Numbered from the stretch's first letter, positions 35,217 through 45,303 are shown. The stretch: DNA of 64,000 bases from SIG78 sp045635745 (GCA_045635745.1 JAZTWG010000042.1:142457-206456), one strand, 5' to 3'. Notes: generated by a model from the sequence alone, not told the origin. A program made the numbers and translations.

Positions 35217-37601
35217 TTAAAATATTATTTTCAAAGCATCGTTGATATTATTTACCGGTTTGAAATCAAGCTGGCTGCGGACATTCTCGGGTATATCTTC
35301 CAGATCCTTGACATTTTCTCCGGGTATCACTACAGTTTTGACTCCGGAGCGCAGCGCTGCAATAACTTTTTCCTTGAGTCCGCCGATAGCTGTAACCTGT
35401 CCGCGCAGATTTATTTCGCCGGTCATGGCCAAAGCCGGACGTGTCGAAACTTTTTTCAACAGCGAATAAAGCGCCGAGGTGATCGTTATGCCGGCAGAAG
35501 GACCATCTTTGGGAGTCGCTCCATCGGGCACGTGAATATGAAAATTATTCTTCTCAAAAAGTTCATACTCTATACCCAGCTCCGCAGCACGGCTCTTGAG
35601 CAAAGTAAATGCCGCTTCAGCACTCTCTTTCATAACATCGCCCAGCTGACCGGTCAATTTCAATTCGCCTTTGCCGGGAACCATCACGCTTTCTACGGTA
35701 AGGATCTCGCCGCCGACTGCGGTCCATGCCATTCCGGTAGCACTGCCGACTGCCGGAGCGTTGATCGCCTGATCTATAAGATAACGCCGCGGCCCCAGAA
35801 ACTCCCGCACACTTTTGGCGCTCACCGACGTGCGTTTGCTCATATCCAGCGAACCTTCAACCACCTTGCGGGCAAGTTTACGGCAAACCGCGCCGATATG
35901 CTGTTCCAGTTTGCGCACACCGGCTTCGCGGGTGTAATAATCAATTATTTCGTCCACTGCGGCCATGGTAAAAGTTATTTTTGACGGCTTGAGCCCATTT
36001 TCTTTGAGCTGGCGCGGCACGAGATAACGACGGGCAATCTCGCGCTTTTCAAAAGTTGTATACCCCGGCAGAGTTATGACTTCCATACGGTCAAGCAGCG
36101 GCGCCGGGATCGCCTCCCGAACGTTAGCTGTGGCAATAAAAAATACTTTGCTCAAATCCAGATCCAGTTCCAGATAGTGATCGTTAAACGCTTTATTCTG
36201 TGCCGGATCAAGCACTTCCAGCAGAGCCGAAGCCGGATCGCCTTTGTGATCGGCTGCAAGTTTATCTATTTCATCAAGCATAAAAACCGGATTGGCAGTC
36301 CCTGCTTTTTTCAGATTCTGTACAATCCTGCCGGGCATGGCTCCGATATAGGTGCGGCGGTGTCCGCGGATTTCCGCTTCATCACGCACGCCGCCGAGGG
36401 CCACACGCAAAAATTTGCGGTTGGTGGCACGGGCAATGGATTCACCCAACGACGTTTTTCCCACACCGGGAGGCCCAACCAGACAGAGGATCGGCGACTT
36501 ACGGTCGGGATTCAACGCCATTACCGCAAGAAATTCCAATATGCGTTTTTTTACATCTTCCAAACCATAGTGATCGGCATCAAGCACAGTCTGAGCCTGA
36601 AGCAAATCCAGATTATCCTTGTCGTAAACATTCCACGGCACCGACAGCAGCCAGTCTATGTAGTTATAAGAAACATGATACTCCGGCGACATGGTTGGTA
36701 TAAGTTCCAATCGCGAAAGTTCTTTTTCCACAGTCTGTGCTACAATCTCCGGCAAATCAAGCTGCTCAAGACGCGTATTGATGGATATTATATCCGGATT
36801 ACGCGAATCTTCGTTGAGTTCCTCTTTTATCACCCGCAGCTGCTCGCGCAAATAATATTCGCGTTGATTCTGCGACAAATTCTGGTGCACTTCATTTTGA
36901 ATACGCGCTCCCAGCTGCATAACTTCCAGTTCACGGTTCAGCAATTCCAGCAGAAAAGTCAACCGTTCTTCCACATCCAAAGCCTGCAGCAGCCAAATTT
37001 TTTCGGTCGGCAGCAGATTCAAGGAATCGGCTATAAGGTCAGCAATCCGCACCGGACTGGTAAGATTGATCACCCCCTGACGCAATTCGTCAGGAAAGTT
37101 ATGAATAAATCCGGCAATACCCTGAAACTGCTTGACTGCTTCTGAAACCATGGCATCGAGCACAACCTGATCCGGCATTTTATCTTCCAACAGCGGAAAG
37201 TATGAGGGTTCTTCTATCTTCAGCGGAGTCCGGAACTCGCACCTGGCCAGACTGCGGAGCAGTACTCTGGCACTGCCATCAGGAAAGATCATCAATTTTA
37301 CAATGCGCGCCCGGCAGCCCACCGCCGAAAGCTCTTTATCCCGCCAGCGCACGGTGCGGATGCGGCAATCGGGGTGGCGGTTCACAAATTCCGGAAAATC
37401 ATCGCCGATTTCCTGAAAAAATGCCACCAGCCGATTGCCCTCGTTAGCTTTTCGCATGCGTTCCACCGTTTGCGGATCATCCACAAACACCGGGGTCAAA
37501 ACAAAAGGAAAAAGCGATACATTACGCAATGTCAAAAGCATTGCGCCATCATTTTTCCCCACCGTATTCATATTGGTCATTACTGTAAAATTATTTGCCA
37601 T
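35217..37601 (-). CDS. lon: ATP-dependent protease Lon
   Basis: Protease of 794 residues. The N-terminal substrate-binding domain spans ~20-215, a coiled coil ~220-300, and the AAA+ module has GPPGVGKTSLGE (Walker A), FMLDEIDKL (Walker B) and the conserved SALLEVLDPAQN. The C-terminal protease domain carries PKDGPSAGI with the catalytic Ser, and Lys in GGLKEKVIAAL. All functional residues are present. The first ~20 residues before LTLRNVSLFPF are a short lineage-specific extension. Confidence 0.97.
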   Translation of the reverse strand: MANNFTVMTNMNTVGKNDGAMLLTLRNVSLFPFVLTPVFVDDPQTVERMRKANEGNRLVAFFQEIGDDFPEFVNRHPDCRIRTVRWRDKELSAVGCRARIVKLMIFPDGSARVLLRSLARCEFRTPLKIEEPSYFPLLEDKMPDQVVLDAMVSEAVKQFQGIAGFIHNFPDELRQGVINLTSPVRIADLIADSLNLLPTEKIWLLQALDVEERLTFLLELLNRELEVMQLGARIQNEVHQNLSQNQREYYLREQLRVIKEELNEDSRNPDIISINTRLEQLDLPEIVAQTVEKELSRLELIPTMSPEYHVSYNYIDWLLSVPWNVYDKDNLDLLQAQTVLDADHYGLEDVKKRILEFLAVMALNPDRKSPILCLVGPPGVGKTSLGESIARATNRKFLRVALGGVRDEAEIRGHRRTYIGAMPGRIVQNLKKAGTANPVFMLDEIDKLAADHKGDPASALLEVLDPAQNKAFNDHYLELDLDLSKVFFIATANVREAIPAPLLDRMEVITLPGYTTFEKREIARRYLVPRQLKENGLKPSKITFTMAAVDEIIDYYTREAGVRKLEQHIGAVCRKLARKVVEGSLDMSKRTSVSAKSVREFLGPRRYLIDQAINAPAVGSATGMAWTAVGGEILTVESVMVPGKGELKLTGQLGDVMKESAEAAFTLLKSRAAELGIEYELFEKNNFHIHVPDGATPKDGPSAGITITSALYSLLKKVSTRPALAMTGEINLRGQVTAIGGLKEKVIAALRSGVKTVVIPGENVKDLEDIPENVRSQLDFKPVNNINDALKIIF

Positions 37602-37627
37602 AATTACCCTGTTTTATATAATATTGA

Positions 37628-38929
37628 CTACAAACTCAAAACATGGTCCGCCGGAGCCAGTACTTCCAGCACTTCTCCTGCCAGATAAAGCGATCCGGCA
37701 ATTATTACCGGCAGATCGCCTTTATATTCCCGAGCAGTTTTCTCAAGATATGCTTTTAAATCACCGGTCTGACGGCAATCGCTTATACCCAATTCAGCTG
37801 CCACTTGACAAATCTTTTCCGGCGCGGCCGAAAGACGTGATTCTTCGGCAAATGCCGTTGCAGTCAGACTTTTTGCCAGCGGTGCAATGATCTTCAAACC
37901 ACCGACAAAATCTTTATCGGCAAAAGCACCGAATAGCCAATCAAATTTTTTGCCGGGATACAGCGCTTTGAGCGTTTCCGCCAGCGAACTTAAACCATCC
38001 GGATTATGTCCGCCATCAAGCAGAAAACGCCCATTCTTCAGAAACTCAATGCGCCCCGGCCAGCGGGTTTTGCCCAGCGCCTGCAAACTTTTACTGTTCC
38101 AAAGCTTCAGCACCGACAATACAGCAGTTACCAACTGGGCATTGCGCCGCTGCATAACACCATTAAGCTGAAGCTCCACAACTTCATTTTTACAAACAAA
38201 TTTCTGATAATTGGGCCGCATTTCCGTCGAAAAAAACTCATCCAGCGGAGCGACATCTGCCGCCCGGAAAAAAGGCGCATCAAGCTCAAGAGCTTTTTTA
38301 CGGATAACATCTTCGGCTTCCGGCGCCATACAGCCGGTCACCACCGGGATACCCGGCTTGACTATCCCCGCTTTTTCACTGGCGATCGACGGCAGATCAC
38401 TGCCCAGAAACTTCTCGTGATCCAGCGCAATATTGGTTACAACGCTGATCACCGGCTGAACGATATTAGTGGCATCCAGCCTGCCGCCCATGCCGGTTTC
38501 CCAAATGATATAATCGCATTTATGCTGTTGAAAAAGCCACAAAGCCATAGCTGTGATGGCTTCAAAGTAGGTTATGAGCATATTATTGCGGACACGCATT
38601 GTTTCCACTGCTTTACCCACAACGTCCACTGCAGCAAGAAAATCACTTTCGCTGACCGCCTGCCCGTTGATCCTTATACGTTCACAGGCTGTAACCAGAT
38701 GCGGCGAAGAATAAAACCCGGTTTTGAAACCGTTTTCCCGCAAACTTCTCTCCAACATAGCCCCGGTGGAACCTTTACCATTGGTGCCGGCTATATGGAT
38801 GAAACGCAGTTTGCGATGATCCACTCCGCACAGATCCACCAACTGACGGGTCTGATCCAAGCCAAGTTTTATGCCGAAACGATGAAGATTAAACAACCAC
38901 TCGCAGGCTTCGTTATATGATAAACTCAT
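37628..38929 (-). CDS. folC: folylpolyglutamate / dihydrofolate synthase
   Basis: Mur-ligase-type enzyme of 433 residues. It has FIHIAGTNGKGSTGAMLERSL (P-loop), FYSSPHLVTACERI, the Mg-binding ETGMGGRLDATNIV, ALDHEKFLG and LDGGHNPDGLSSLAETL. It adds glutamate to folates and probably also makes dihydrofolate. The ribosome binding site is weak. Upstream is the TolB-like gene and downstream lon, all on one strand with short gaps. Confidence 0.95.
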   Translation of the reverse strand: MSLSYNEACEWLFNLHRFGIKLGLDQTRQLVDLCGVDHRKLRFIHIAGTNGKGSTGAMLERSLRENGFKTGFYSSPHLVTACERIRINGQAVSESDFLAAVDVVGKAVETMRVRNNMLITYFEAITAMALWLFQQHKCDYIIWETGMGGRLDATNIVQPVISVVTNIALDHEKFLGSDLPSIASEKAGIVKPGIPVVTGCMAPEAEDVIRKKALELDAPFFRAADVAPLDEFFSTEMRPNYQKFVCKNEVVELQLNGVMQRRNAQLVTAVLSVLKLWNSKSLQALGKTRWPGRIEFLKNGRFLLDGGHNPDGLSSLAETLKALYPGKKFDWLFGAFADKDFVGGLKIIAPLAKSLTATAFAEESRLSAAPEKICQVAAELGISDCRQTGDLKAYLEKTAREYKGDLPVIIAGSLYLAGEVLEVLAPADHVLSL

Positions 38930-38960
38930 TACGCTACGCTCTCACTGTAACTCTGCAAAT

Positions 38961-40157
38961 TCAATCCCGCCGGATGGGCGACCAGTCCGGCGAAGTCTGT
39001 TTATAGTTGAAATTCAGCAATTTACGGGATCTGCCGGTCTTGCTGTCCACAATATATATTTCACTGCGGCGCCCTATTCTGCGCGATGCCGCCAGATGCC
39101 GGGAATCCGGTGCCCATGCAGGAGCTTCCCAATCGCCATCGGGCAGATTTTTGATTACGCCGCTATCCACACCATCAGGATCGTAGATCGCGATCTTGTA
39201 ACTGCCGCCAATACGGGCTGAATATGCCAGTTTGCCATCCGGAGCCCACGAGGGGGTCACAGCTTCGGAGCCAACACTCGGCAGACGGCGTGCCGGACCG
39301 CCATTGGCATCTACCAGATACAATGCGGGTTTGCCGCTGCGGTCTGAAACATAACAAATTGTTTTGCCGTCAGGATGCCAGCAGGGCGAAGCCTCCACTG
39401 CTTTGCTTTCAGTCAAGCGGCGGCGCTCTCTGCTGTTAAATGCTTTCACATACAGCTCAACCTGTCGGTCAATACTCATGATCATAGCCAGAAATTCGCC
39501 GGATGGATGCACCGATGCCCCTACATTCATGCCGGGGAAACGAGTCAACCGGCGGGTCCGCCACGGATCGAGCATCGTTTCGCAAAGGTCTGTTCCGGAA
39601 GCGGAATAACGGGTATAAACCACCGATTTTCCATCTGGCATCCATGCCGGCTCCACACAGCTGTTGGCAAAAGCAGTCACTTTACGCAGATTGCCGCCAT
39701 CGACATCGCAAACAAAAACCTCTTTTAAACCGCGCCGGGTTTCGGCGGTAAATACCAGCTGACTGTCGCACAAACGTTTCTGGAAACGCGCACTGATAAG
39801 TTCATCCACTGCTCTGGCTGCAGCACGGCGGCGGTTGCCGGAATAGCTGATATTTTTACGCAAAACAGGATTTTCACCGAAATTGAGCTGCATAAGGATT
39901 TTGCCGTCGCCGCCGGTGAATTCCAATGAGTAATCCGCCGGAGCATTGACCACGCGAAACCAGCCGCAAGTGGCCAGATAACGGAAAAACGCCTCGCAAA
40001 GCTCTTTATCGCCATGCATGGATTTTATCTGCAATGTGGGCTGCACATAAGTCTGCTGGGCAGCCTTGCTGATTTCAATAGGAGCGGCATTCACCCCCGG
40101 CAGCATAACCAATGCTGCCAGAAGAACCATAATAACTGTTGCTGCATATTTAATCAT
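38961..40157 (-). CDS. TolB-like periplasmic beta-propeller protein
   Basis: Protein of 398 residues with a signal peptide (MIKYAATVIMVLLAALVMLPG, cleavage after ANA-like NAAP). An N-terminal domain of ~110 residues precedes about six PD40/TolB repeats such as VEPAWMPDGKSVVYTRY, ASPCWHPDGKTICYVSDRSGKP, VTPSWAPDGKLAYSARI and EAPAWAPDSRHLAAS. This is the layout of TolB of the Tol-Pal system, but no tolQRA or pal genes are in the window. The ATG at 40157 is preferred over the GTG three codons earlier because AGGTGAG is correctly spaced. Confidence 0.85.
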   Translation of the reverse strand: MIKYAATVIMVLLAALVMLPGVNAAPIEISKAAQQTYVQPTLQIKSMHGDKELCEAFFRYLATCGWFRVVNAPADYSLEFTGGDGKILMQLNFGENPVLRKNISYSGNRRRAAARAVDELISARFQKRLCDSQLVFTAETRRGLKEVFVCDVDGGNLRKVTAFANSCVEPAWMPDGKSVVYTRYSASGTDLCETMLDPWRTRRLTRFPGMNVGASVHPSGEFLAMIMSIDRQVELYVKAFNSRERRRLTESKAVEASPCWHPDGKTICYVSDRSGKPALYLVDANGGPARRLPSVGSEAVTPSWAPDGKLAYSARIGGSYKIAIYDPDGVDSGVIKNLPDGDWEAPAWAPDSRHLAASRRIGRRSEIYIVDSKTGRSRKLLNFNYKQTSPDWSPIRRD

Positions 40158-40182
40158 TTTGCTCACCTGTTTTTTCTGTCAG

Positions 40183-41496
40183 TCAGGCACGTTCACGACG
40201 GTCGATAACACGCTTGGCTTTACCTTCGCTGCGCTGGATCGTCTGCGGCGCCACCAGCTTGAGTTTTACGCGCAAACCAATGGTGTGTTCAATAGCAGTG
40301 GAAAGTTTTTTCTGCAATTCTTCCATAATACTGACTTTGTCTGAAAATACTTTTTCGCTGACTTCCACATCCACTTCAATATTATCCATGCCTTTGTCGG
40401 TGTAAAGGATAATGTTGTAATGCGGCAGCGTGCCATCTACCGACAGCAAAGCAGCTTCGATCTGCGAAGGAAACACATTCACCCCGCGGATGATCATCAT
40501 ATCATCGCAGCGGCTGGCAATGCGGTCGATACGGCGCAGAGTCCGTCCGCAGGCACACGGCTCGGAAATGATCCGGGTCAAGTCATGAGTCCGGTAGCGG
40601 ATCATGGGGAATGCCTCTTTGGTCAAAGTAGTGATTACCAGTTCACCGAAAGCTCCATCCGGCAAAACTTCGCCGGTATCCGGATCCACAATTTCAGGAT
40701 AAAAATGATCTTCAAAGATATGCAGACCATTGTGTTCGCGGCATTCAATAGCCACCCCCGGCCCGATGATTTCGCTCAAACCGTAAATATCATAGGGTTC
40801 GATACCGGTATTTTTCTGCATTTGTTCACGCATGGCATTAGTCCAGGGCTCAGCTCCGAAAATACCGACCTTGAGCGGCAAATCATGCATATTGATATTT
40901 TCTTCGGCAGCTTTTTCGGCCAGAAAGTTGAAGTAACTGGGAGTGCAGCAAATGGCTGTTACCCCGAAATCCTGCATTACCATAAGCTGACGCTGGGTGT
41001 TGCCGCCGGAAGTAGGAACCACGGTTGCGCCCAGCGCTTCGGTTCCATAATGAGCTCCAAGGCCGCCAGTGAAAAGACCATAACCGTAAGAAACCTGAAT
41101 AACATCATCACGACAAAGTCCGCAGCTCTGAAACGCGCGTTTCATCACCCCGGCCCATAAATCAATATCTTTCTTGGTGTAACCGACTACAATAGGTTTG
41201 CCGGTAGTACCGCTGGAAGCATGCAGACGCACCACCTCGCTCATAGGAGTTGCAAACAAGCCGAAGGGGTAATAATCGCGCAAATCAATCTTATTGGTAA
41301 AAGGCAGTTTGGCAATATCATCAAGCGACTTCACGCAATCCGGAGTCAAATTCTTTTCCTGCATACGGTTGCGGAAAACTTCCACATTATCGTAGGTATG
41401 CTTTACGATTTTCTGCAAGCGCTCAAGCTGCAGATTTTTCAATACAGAGGTATTTACATAATCCTCTGCCGCACCAATTAAAGTTTTACTGCTCAT
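40183..41496 (-). CDS. paaK: phenylacetate-CoA ligase
   Basis: AMP-forming ligase of 437 residues. Motifs in order: LPFTNKIDLRDYYPFG, the phosphate-binding HASSGTTGKPIVVGYT near residue 75, SYGYGLFTGGLGAHYG, and YGLSEIIGPGVAIECREHNGLHIFED; the C-terminal domain carries RCDDMMIIRGVNVFPSQIE and ends with IDRRE. It likely activates phenylacetate or a related aryl acid made during anaerobic amino acid fermentation. Indolepyruvate oxidoreductase genes, frequent partners, are absent here. The ATG at 41496 is used, AGGA being placed upstream. Confidence 0.92.
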   Translation of the reverse strand: MSSKTLIGAAEDYVNTSVLKNLQLERLQKIVKHTYDNVEVFRNRMQEKNLTPDCVKSLDDIAKLPFTNKIDLRDYYPFGLFATPMSEVVRLHASSGTTGKPIVVGYTKKDIDLWAGVMKRAFQSCGLCRDDVIQVSYGYGLFTGGLGAHYGTEALGATVVPTSGGNTQRQLMVMQDFGVTAICCTPSYFNFLAEKAAEENINMHDLPLKVGIFGAEPWTNAMREQMQKNTGIEPYDIYGLSEIIGPGVAIECREHNGLHIFEDHFYPEIVDPDTGEVLPDGAFGELVITTLTKEAFPMIRYRTHDLTRIISEPCACGRTLRRIDRIASRCDDMMIIRGVNVFPSQIEAALLSVDGTLPHYNIILYTDKGMDNIEVDVEVSEKVFSDKVSIMEELQKKLSTAIEHTIGLRVKLKLVAPQTIQRSEGKAKRVIDRRERA

Positions 41497-41558
41497 ATCA
41501 TACATCCTGAATTTTAGATGAATTTTATTTTTTTAATATTCCGTTTATCCCTGCCGGA

Positions 41559-42905
41559 CTACGCGGAAAAATTCTTCTTTACAAATTCCAAAGCATCCGC
41601 TTTGCTCTTCAAACGCTGTTCAAGCTGTTCATCCATGACCGTATCAAGTATTTTTTTGAACTCCCGCCCCGGCTTGAAACCGAGCTTGATCAGATCATTG
41701 CCGTTTATCAGCATTTCCGGTAAATTACGGGAGCAGCATTTCTGCATTTCCTTTTGCAAAAACTCATATGTAACACTCAATCCGTTTGAACATTGACAAT
41801 CCAGACGGTGCAACTCCAGTTCCATGGCAAAATACTTTTCAGCCATCAGACGCTTGAGTTTTGCCTCGCGCATTTCCATAACCGAAGCAAAACGCATGTG
41901 CCAGCGGACCGCGTGTTCCACTATATCTGCCAATTCATGCGAAAAGCGCAATCGTTCTGCAATTACAGCGATCATTCCGGCACCATAAGCTTCATGGCCG
42001 TAAAAGTGCGGTATATTTGCTTCATCCCGCGCAAAAGTTGCCTTTTTGCCGATATCGTGCAGCAGTATGCTCCAGGCAAATTCGACACTGCAAGGTTTTT
42101 CAGCCTTTTCCAGCATCAAAAGAGTATGTTGCCACACGTCTCCTTCCGGGTGATAAAGCGGATGCTGTTCCACTCCGGCCAGCGCATCGACTTCCGGCAG
42201 CCACAACTTCAATATACCGCTTGCGTTCAAAAGTCTGAAAGCCTCCGCGGGGTCAGAACCGCACAACATACAGTCCAGCTCTCCGCGAACCCGCTCGGCA
42301 GCGATCAATGCGGTTTTATCCGCCATGGAACAAATCGCCTGCCAAGCTTCATTGTGAATCTGAAAACCAAGTTTGGAGGCAAAACGTATTGCCCGCAACA
42401 TCCGCAAATAATCTTCACTGAACCGTTCGGCAGGGTTGCCGACAACCCTTATCACGCGATCATGCAGATCCAGCAATCCGCCCACATAATCAAACAGCAC
42501 CCCCTTTACCGGATCATAAAGCATAGCATTGACCGTAAAATCGCGCCGTTCAAGATCCCGCCGGAAATCGCTGGTGAATTTTACCTCTTCGGGTCGTCTG
42601 CCATCGCTGTACAAACGCTCCTCGCGGCAAGTAGCAAGCTCAAAGGTAAAGCCTTTGAATTTGACCGGCACCACACCGAAACAGGCTCCGACCATTTCCG
42701 CCTCCGGAAAAATATTTTTTATCTCTCCGGGGGTGGCGGTCGTAACCATATCAATATCGTCGGGCATTCGGCCCAACACCAGATCACGCGGAGCGCCGCC
42801 GACAAAGTATATCTCAAATCCGGCCTTGCGGATAACTTCAACGACTTCGGTTGCGGCGCAGAACAAATCATTTTGCGGACATTTTATTTCAAGCTTGCCA
42901 CTCAT
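41559..42905 (-). CDS. CCA tRNA nucleotidyltransferase / poly(A) polymerase family with HD domain
   Basis: Protein of 448 residues. The class II nucleotidyltransferase head has YFVGGAPRDLVLG and DDIDM (metal-binding Asp pair), RRDFTVNAMLYD and the neck RMLRAIRFASKLGF. An HD-type domain follows (HPLYHPEGDVWQHTLLML, LLHDIGKKATF, GHEAYGAGM). This layout fits a CCA-adding enzyme with phosphohydrolase domain or a partial A- or CC-adding enzyme; sequence alone does not separate them, and no second homologue is in the window. It is the first gene of the long minus-strand run. Confidence 0.9.
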   Translation of the reverse strand: MSGKLEIKCPQNDLFCAATEVVEVIRKAGFEIYFVGGAPRDLVLGRMPDDIDMVTTATPGEIKNIFPEAEMVGACFGVVPVKFKGFTFELATCREERLYSDGRRPEEVKFTSDFRRDLERRDFTVNAMLYDPVKGVLFDYVGGLLDLHDRVIRVVGNPAERFSEDYLRMLRAIRFASKLGFQIHNEAWQAICSMADKTALIAAERVRGELDCMLCGSDPAEAFRLLNASGILKLWLPEVDALAGVEQHPLYHPEGDVWQHTLLMLEKAEKPCSVEFAWSILLHDIGKKATFARDEANIPHFYGHEAYGAGMIAVIAERLRFSHELADIVEHAVRWHMRFASVMEMREAKLKRLMAEKYFAMELELHRLDCQCSNGLSVTYEFLQKEMQKCCSRNLPEMLINGNDLIKLGFKPGREFKKILDTVMDEQLEQRLKSKADALEFVKKNFSA

Positions 42906-43111
42906 AATCTACCAATCAAAAAATTCAAACAACTTTCATACACTTTGTACCGCGAAAAAACCTCCGCAGTTGTATTGAAAAGCGTACTTTCCGTTCAAGT
43001 CTGCTGAAAAGACAGAACAGATACTATAATATAGCTCAAAAAAGTATTTGCCGCAAGCAAGAAAACTCTTTTTATTTAAAAAATATAATATGCGGCAGTT
43101 AAAGTGAATAT

Positions 43112-43133
43112 TTCGGACAGTATTCGGACAGTA
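43112..43133. repeat. two tandem copies of an 11-base repeat
   Basis: TTCGGACAGTA occurs at 43112-43122 and again directly at 43123-43133. The 11-base period would place both copies on nearly the same face of the helix. It lies about 210 bases upstream of the tRNA nucleotidyltransferase gene and about 120 bases beyond hypE. It could be a regulator binding site or simple slippage. Confidence 0.6.
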
Positions 43134-43200
43134 TACAGAGTGGCAGGACCGCCGGATAAGCAGGAGCAATATAACAAAAACTATTGTCTGCAAACAAATG

Positions 43201-43233
43201 CCGGAGGGGGGCAAAAAATGCTCCCCCTTGCGG
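43201..43233 (-). terminator. possible terminator hairpin at the end of the hyp operon
   Basis: On the minus strand CCGCAAGGGGGAGCA faces TGCCCCCCTCCGG around a T-rich loop, a strong G/C stem with one bulge, 19 bases after the hypE stop codon. The run after it (CATTTGTTTG) is only moderately T-rich, so this is a probable rather than a certain terminator. Confidence 0.45.
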
Positions 43234-43251
43234 TATATTTACTTGCAGGAC

Positions 43252-44253
43252 TCAACAAATGCGCGGCAGCAACTCACCAGCGGGCTGCGGCAGGATGGTT
43301 CTGCCTCCGAATGGCTGTTCCAGTGTAACTTTGCCCGCATTGCCGGTTACTTCGCCGATGATCGCAGCATTACTGCTGTACGGCATACTCTGTAAAACTT
43401 TCACGATATCAGCTGCCGCCTCCTGCGGAGCAAAGATCACCAAACGGCCTTCACACGCCAGATACAAAGGATCAAGGCCCAACATGCCGCATACTCCCTT
43501 AACCGGATCGGCAACCGGGATATTGGCAGCTTTGATATTGATCCCCACCTGACTCTGATCACAAATTTCGTACAAAACGGTTCCGACCCCGCCGCGGGTG
43601 GCATCGCGGATAACATGCACCGAATTGCTTACACCTAAAACGGCTTCCACAGTCTTTCCGAGCGGAGCACAATCGCTGGAGACATCGGCTTCAATACCGA
43701 ATTCATCGCGTTCCAGCAAGATAGTGCAGCCGTGGCGTCCGACATCGCCGGAAACAATCACAGCATCACCGACTTGCGCCAGGGCGCCGGAAGTTTGCAC
43801 GTTGCCGATAAGTTCACCGACTCCGGCGGTAGTGATAAATATTTTATCCACCTGCCCACGGCCAACGACCTTGGTATCGCCGGCAACGATCCTGACACCG
43901 GCTTCGGCAGCGGTTTGGGCCATGGCAGAAGCAATTTCTTCCAGATCAGCCACCGGAAACCCCTCTTCAATGATGAATGCACAAGTTATATACCGGGGGA
44001 TCGCCCCCATGCATGCAATATCGTTTACCGTGCCGCAAATACTCAATTTACCGATATTGCCGCCGGCAAAGCGCCATGGGGAAACCACAAAGCCATCAGT
44101 AGACATGGCTATACGTTCGGCAGCGACCGGCAGAACAGCCGCATCGTCGGGGGTAAAGAGCTCATTGGCAAAGTGTTTTTTGAATATCGAAGCTATAAGT
44201 TCAGAAGTCTGTCTGCCGCCGGAACCGTGAGCTAATGTAATAAATTTTTCCAT
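43252..44253 (-). CDS. hypE: hydrogenase maturation factor HypE
   Basis: Protein of 333 residues. HypE dehydrates a carbamoyl group on its C-terminal cysteine to thiocyanate, the cyanide source for Fe(CN)2CO. The C terminus ends LLPRIC, the required PRIC motif; LAHGSGGRQTSELI at the N terminus and the ATP-binding core TPDDAAVLPV, VVSGDVGRHG, RDATRGGVGTVL fit the PurM-like fold. The ATG at 44253 replaces a TTG two codons earlier. It is the last gene of the nitrogenase-like/hyp operon, 15 bases after hypD. HypA and HypB, which insert nickel, are not encoded here. Confidence 0.96.
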   Translation of the reverse strand: MEKFITLAHGSGGRQTSELIASIFKKHFANELFTPDDAAVLPVAAERIAMSTDGFVVSPWRFAGGNIGKLSICGTVNDIACMGAIPRYITCAFIIEEGFPVADLEEIASAMAQTAAEAGVRIVAGDTKVVGRGQVDKIFITTAGVGELIGNVQTSGALAQVGDAVIVSGDVGRHGCTILLERDEFGIEADVSSDCAPLGKTVEAVLGVSNSVHVIRDATRGGVGTVLYEICDQSQVGINIKAANIPVADPVKGVCGMLGLDPLYLACEGRLVIFAPQEAAADIVKVLQSMPYSSNAAIIGEVTGNAGKVTLEQPFGGRTILPQPAGELLPRIC

Positions 44254-44268
44254 AATCAAACCTGCAAA

Positions 44269-45303
44269 TTATTGACCATACTGATAAAAAGCCGAACAGG
44301 CGCCCTCGCCTGAAACCATACACGCCCCCACCGGGTTGAGCGGAGTGCAGACTTTACCGAAAAGCGGACAATCACACGGCTTGCAAATGCCTTGCAATAC
44401 TTCGCCGCAACGGCATGCCGGATTGCATTTTCCCTCGGACGGGCTCAAATTGAATTTTGATATGGCGTCAAAGTAACTCCGGCAAGCGCGCAGTTTCATA
44501 CCCGAATTCTTGATTTCGCCCAGACCGCGCCAGACACAGTCACACGGTTCCATCATATCCGCAACCAGTTTTTGCGCGGCGATATTGCCTTCGGCTTTGA
44601 CTACTGCGGTATAAGCATTGTCGCAAAAAGGTTCGCCTTTTTGAACGTAATCTACGATCATCCCCAAAGCTTTTATCACTTCTGCAGCGGTAAACCCGGC
44701 AACCACGCCCGATATGCCATATTGAGTTTTTAGCTCCTCGCACAACCCGGTACCGATAACAGCGTGAACATGCCCGGGATAAAGAAATGCATCTGCCGCC
44801 CCCTGCAAGGCTTTGTATGCCTGCGGCATAGTTTTGTTGGCAGTCAGGATGGAAAAGTTTTTCACACCCGATTTTGCCGCCCGCTTTACAGCAATACAGG
44901 CCGATGGAGTGGTGGTTTCAAACCCCACCGCCAGAAAAACCACTTCTTTATCCGGATTTTTTTCAGCAAACTCAACGGCATCCAACGGCGAATATACCGT
45001 TTTGATCACAGCGCCTTGAGTTCGCGCCTGTGCCAGACTCATTTCCGACCCCGGCACCCGGATAAGATCACCGAACGTGGTTATCACCGCGTTATGTTTG
45101 AGTGCCAGTTCCACGGCGCTGTCGATATATCCCGGCGGCGTAACACATACCGGACAGCCCGGACCGGAAACCAGCTCAATATTTTTGCTTAAAAGAGAGC
45201 GGATACCCAAACGGAAGATCTCATGGGTATGCGTTCCGCAAACTTCCATTATACGCAGAGGTCTGCCGGAATATTGGCTCAATAATGTTTGATAATCCTT
45301 CAT
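44269..45303 (-). CDS. hypD: hydrogenase maturation factor HypD
   Basis: Fe-S scaffold of 344 residues on which, with HypC, the Fe(CN)2CO unit is assembled. Conserved cysteine motifs are intact: MEVCGTHTHEIFR near residue 20, SGPGCPVCVTP, and the C-terminal cluster region CNPACRCGEVLQGICKPCDC followed by CTPLNPVGACMVSGEGACSAFY. AVGFETTTPS is also typical. The ATG at 45303 has GGGGAG eight bases upstream and lies just past the hypC stop codon. Confidence 0.96.
   Translation of the reverse strand: MKDYQTLLSQYSGRPLRIMEVCGTHTHEIFRLGIRSLLSKNIELVSGPGCPVCVTPPGYIDSAVELALKHNAVITTFGDLIRVPGSEMSLAQARTQGAVIKTVYSPLDAVEFAEKNPDKEVVFLAVGFETTTPSACIAVKRAAKSGVKNFSILTANKTMPQAYKALQGAADAFLYPGHVHAVIGTGLCEELKTQYGISGVVAGFTAAEVIKALGMIVDYVQKGEPFCDNAYTAVVKAEGNIAAQKLVADMMEPCDCVWRGLGEIKNSGMKLRACRSYFDAISKFNLSPSEGKCNPACRCGEVLQGICKPCDCPLFGKVCTPLNPVGACMVSGEGACSAFYQYGQ

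Larger units (their letters stand above)
42906..43251. other. 346-base non-coding region between hypE and the tRNA nucleotidyltransferase gene
   Basis: Contains the G/C hairpin at 43201-43233 and an 11-base tandem repeat at 43112-43133, and presumably the promoter of the nucleotidyltransferase operon in its A/T-rich part (about 43010-43095), where I could not pick a convincing -35/-10 pair. No gene is visible. Confidence 0.5.
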
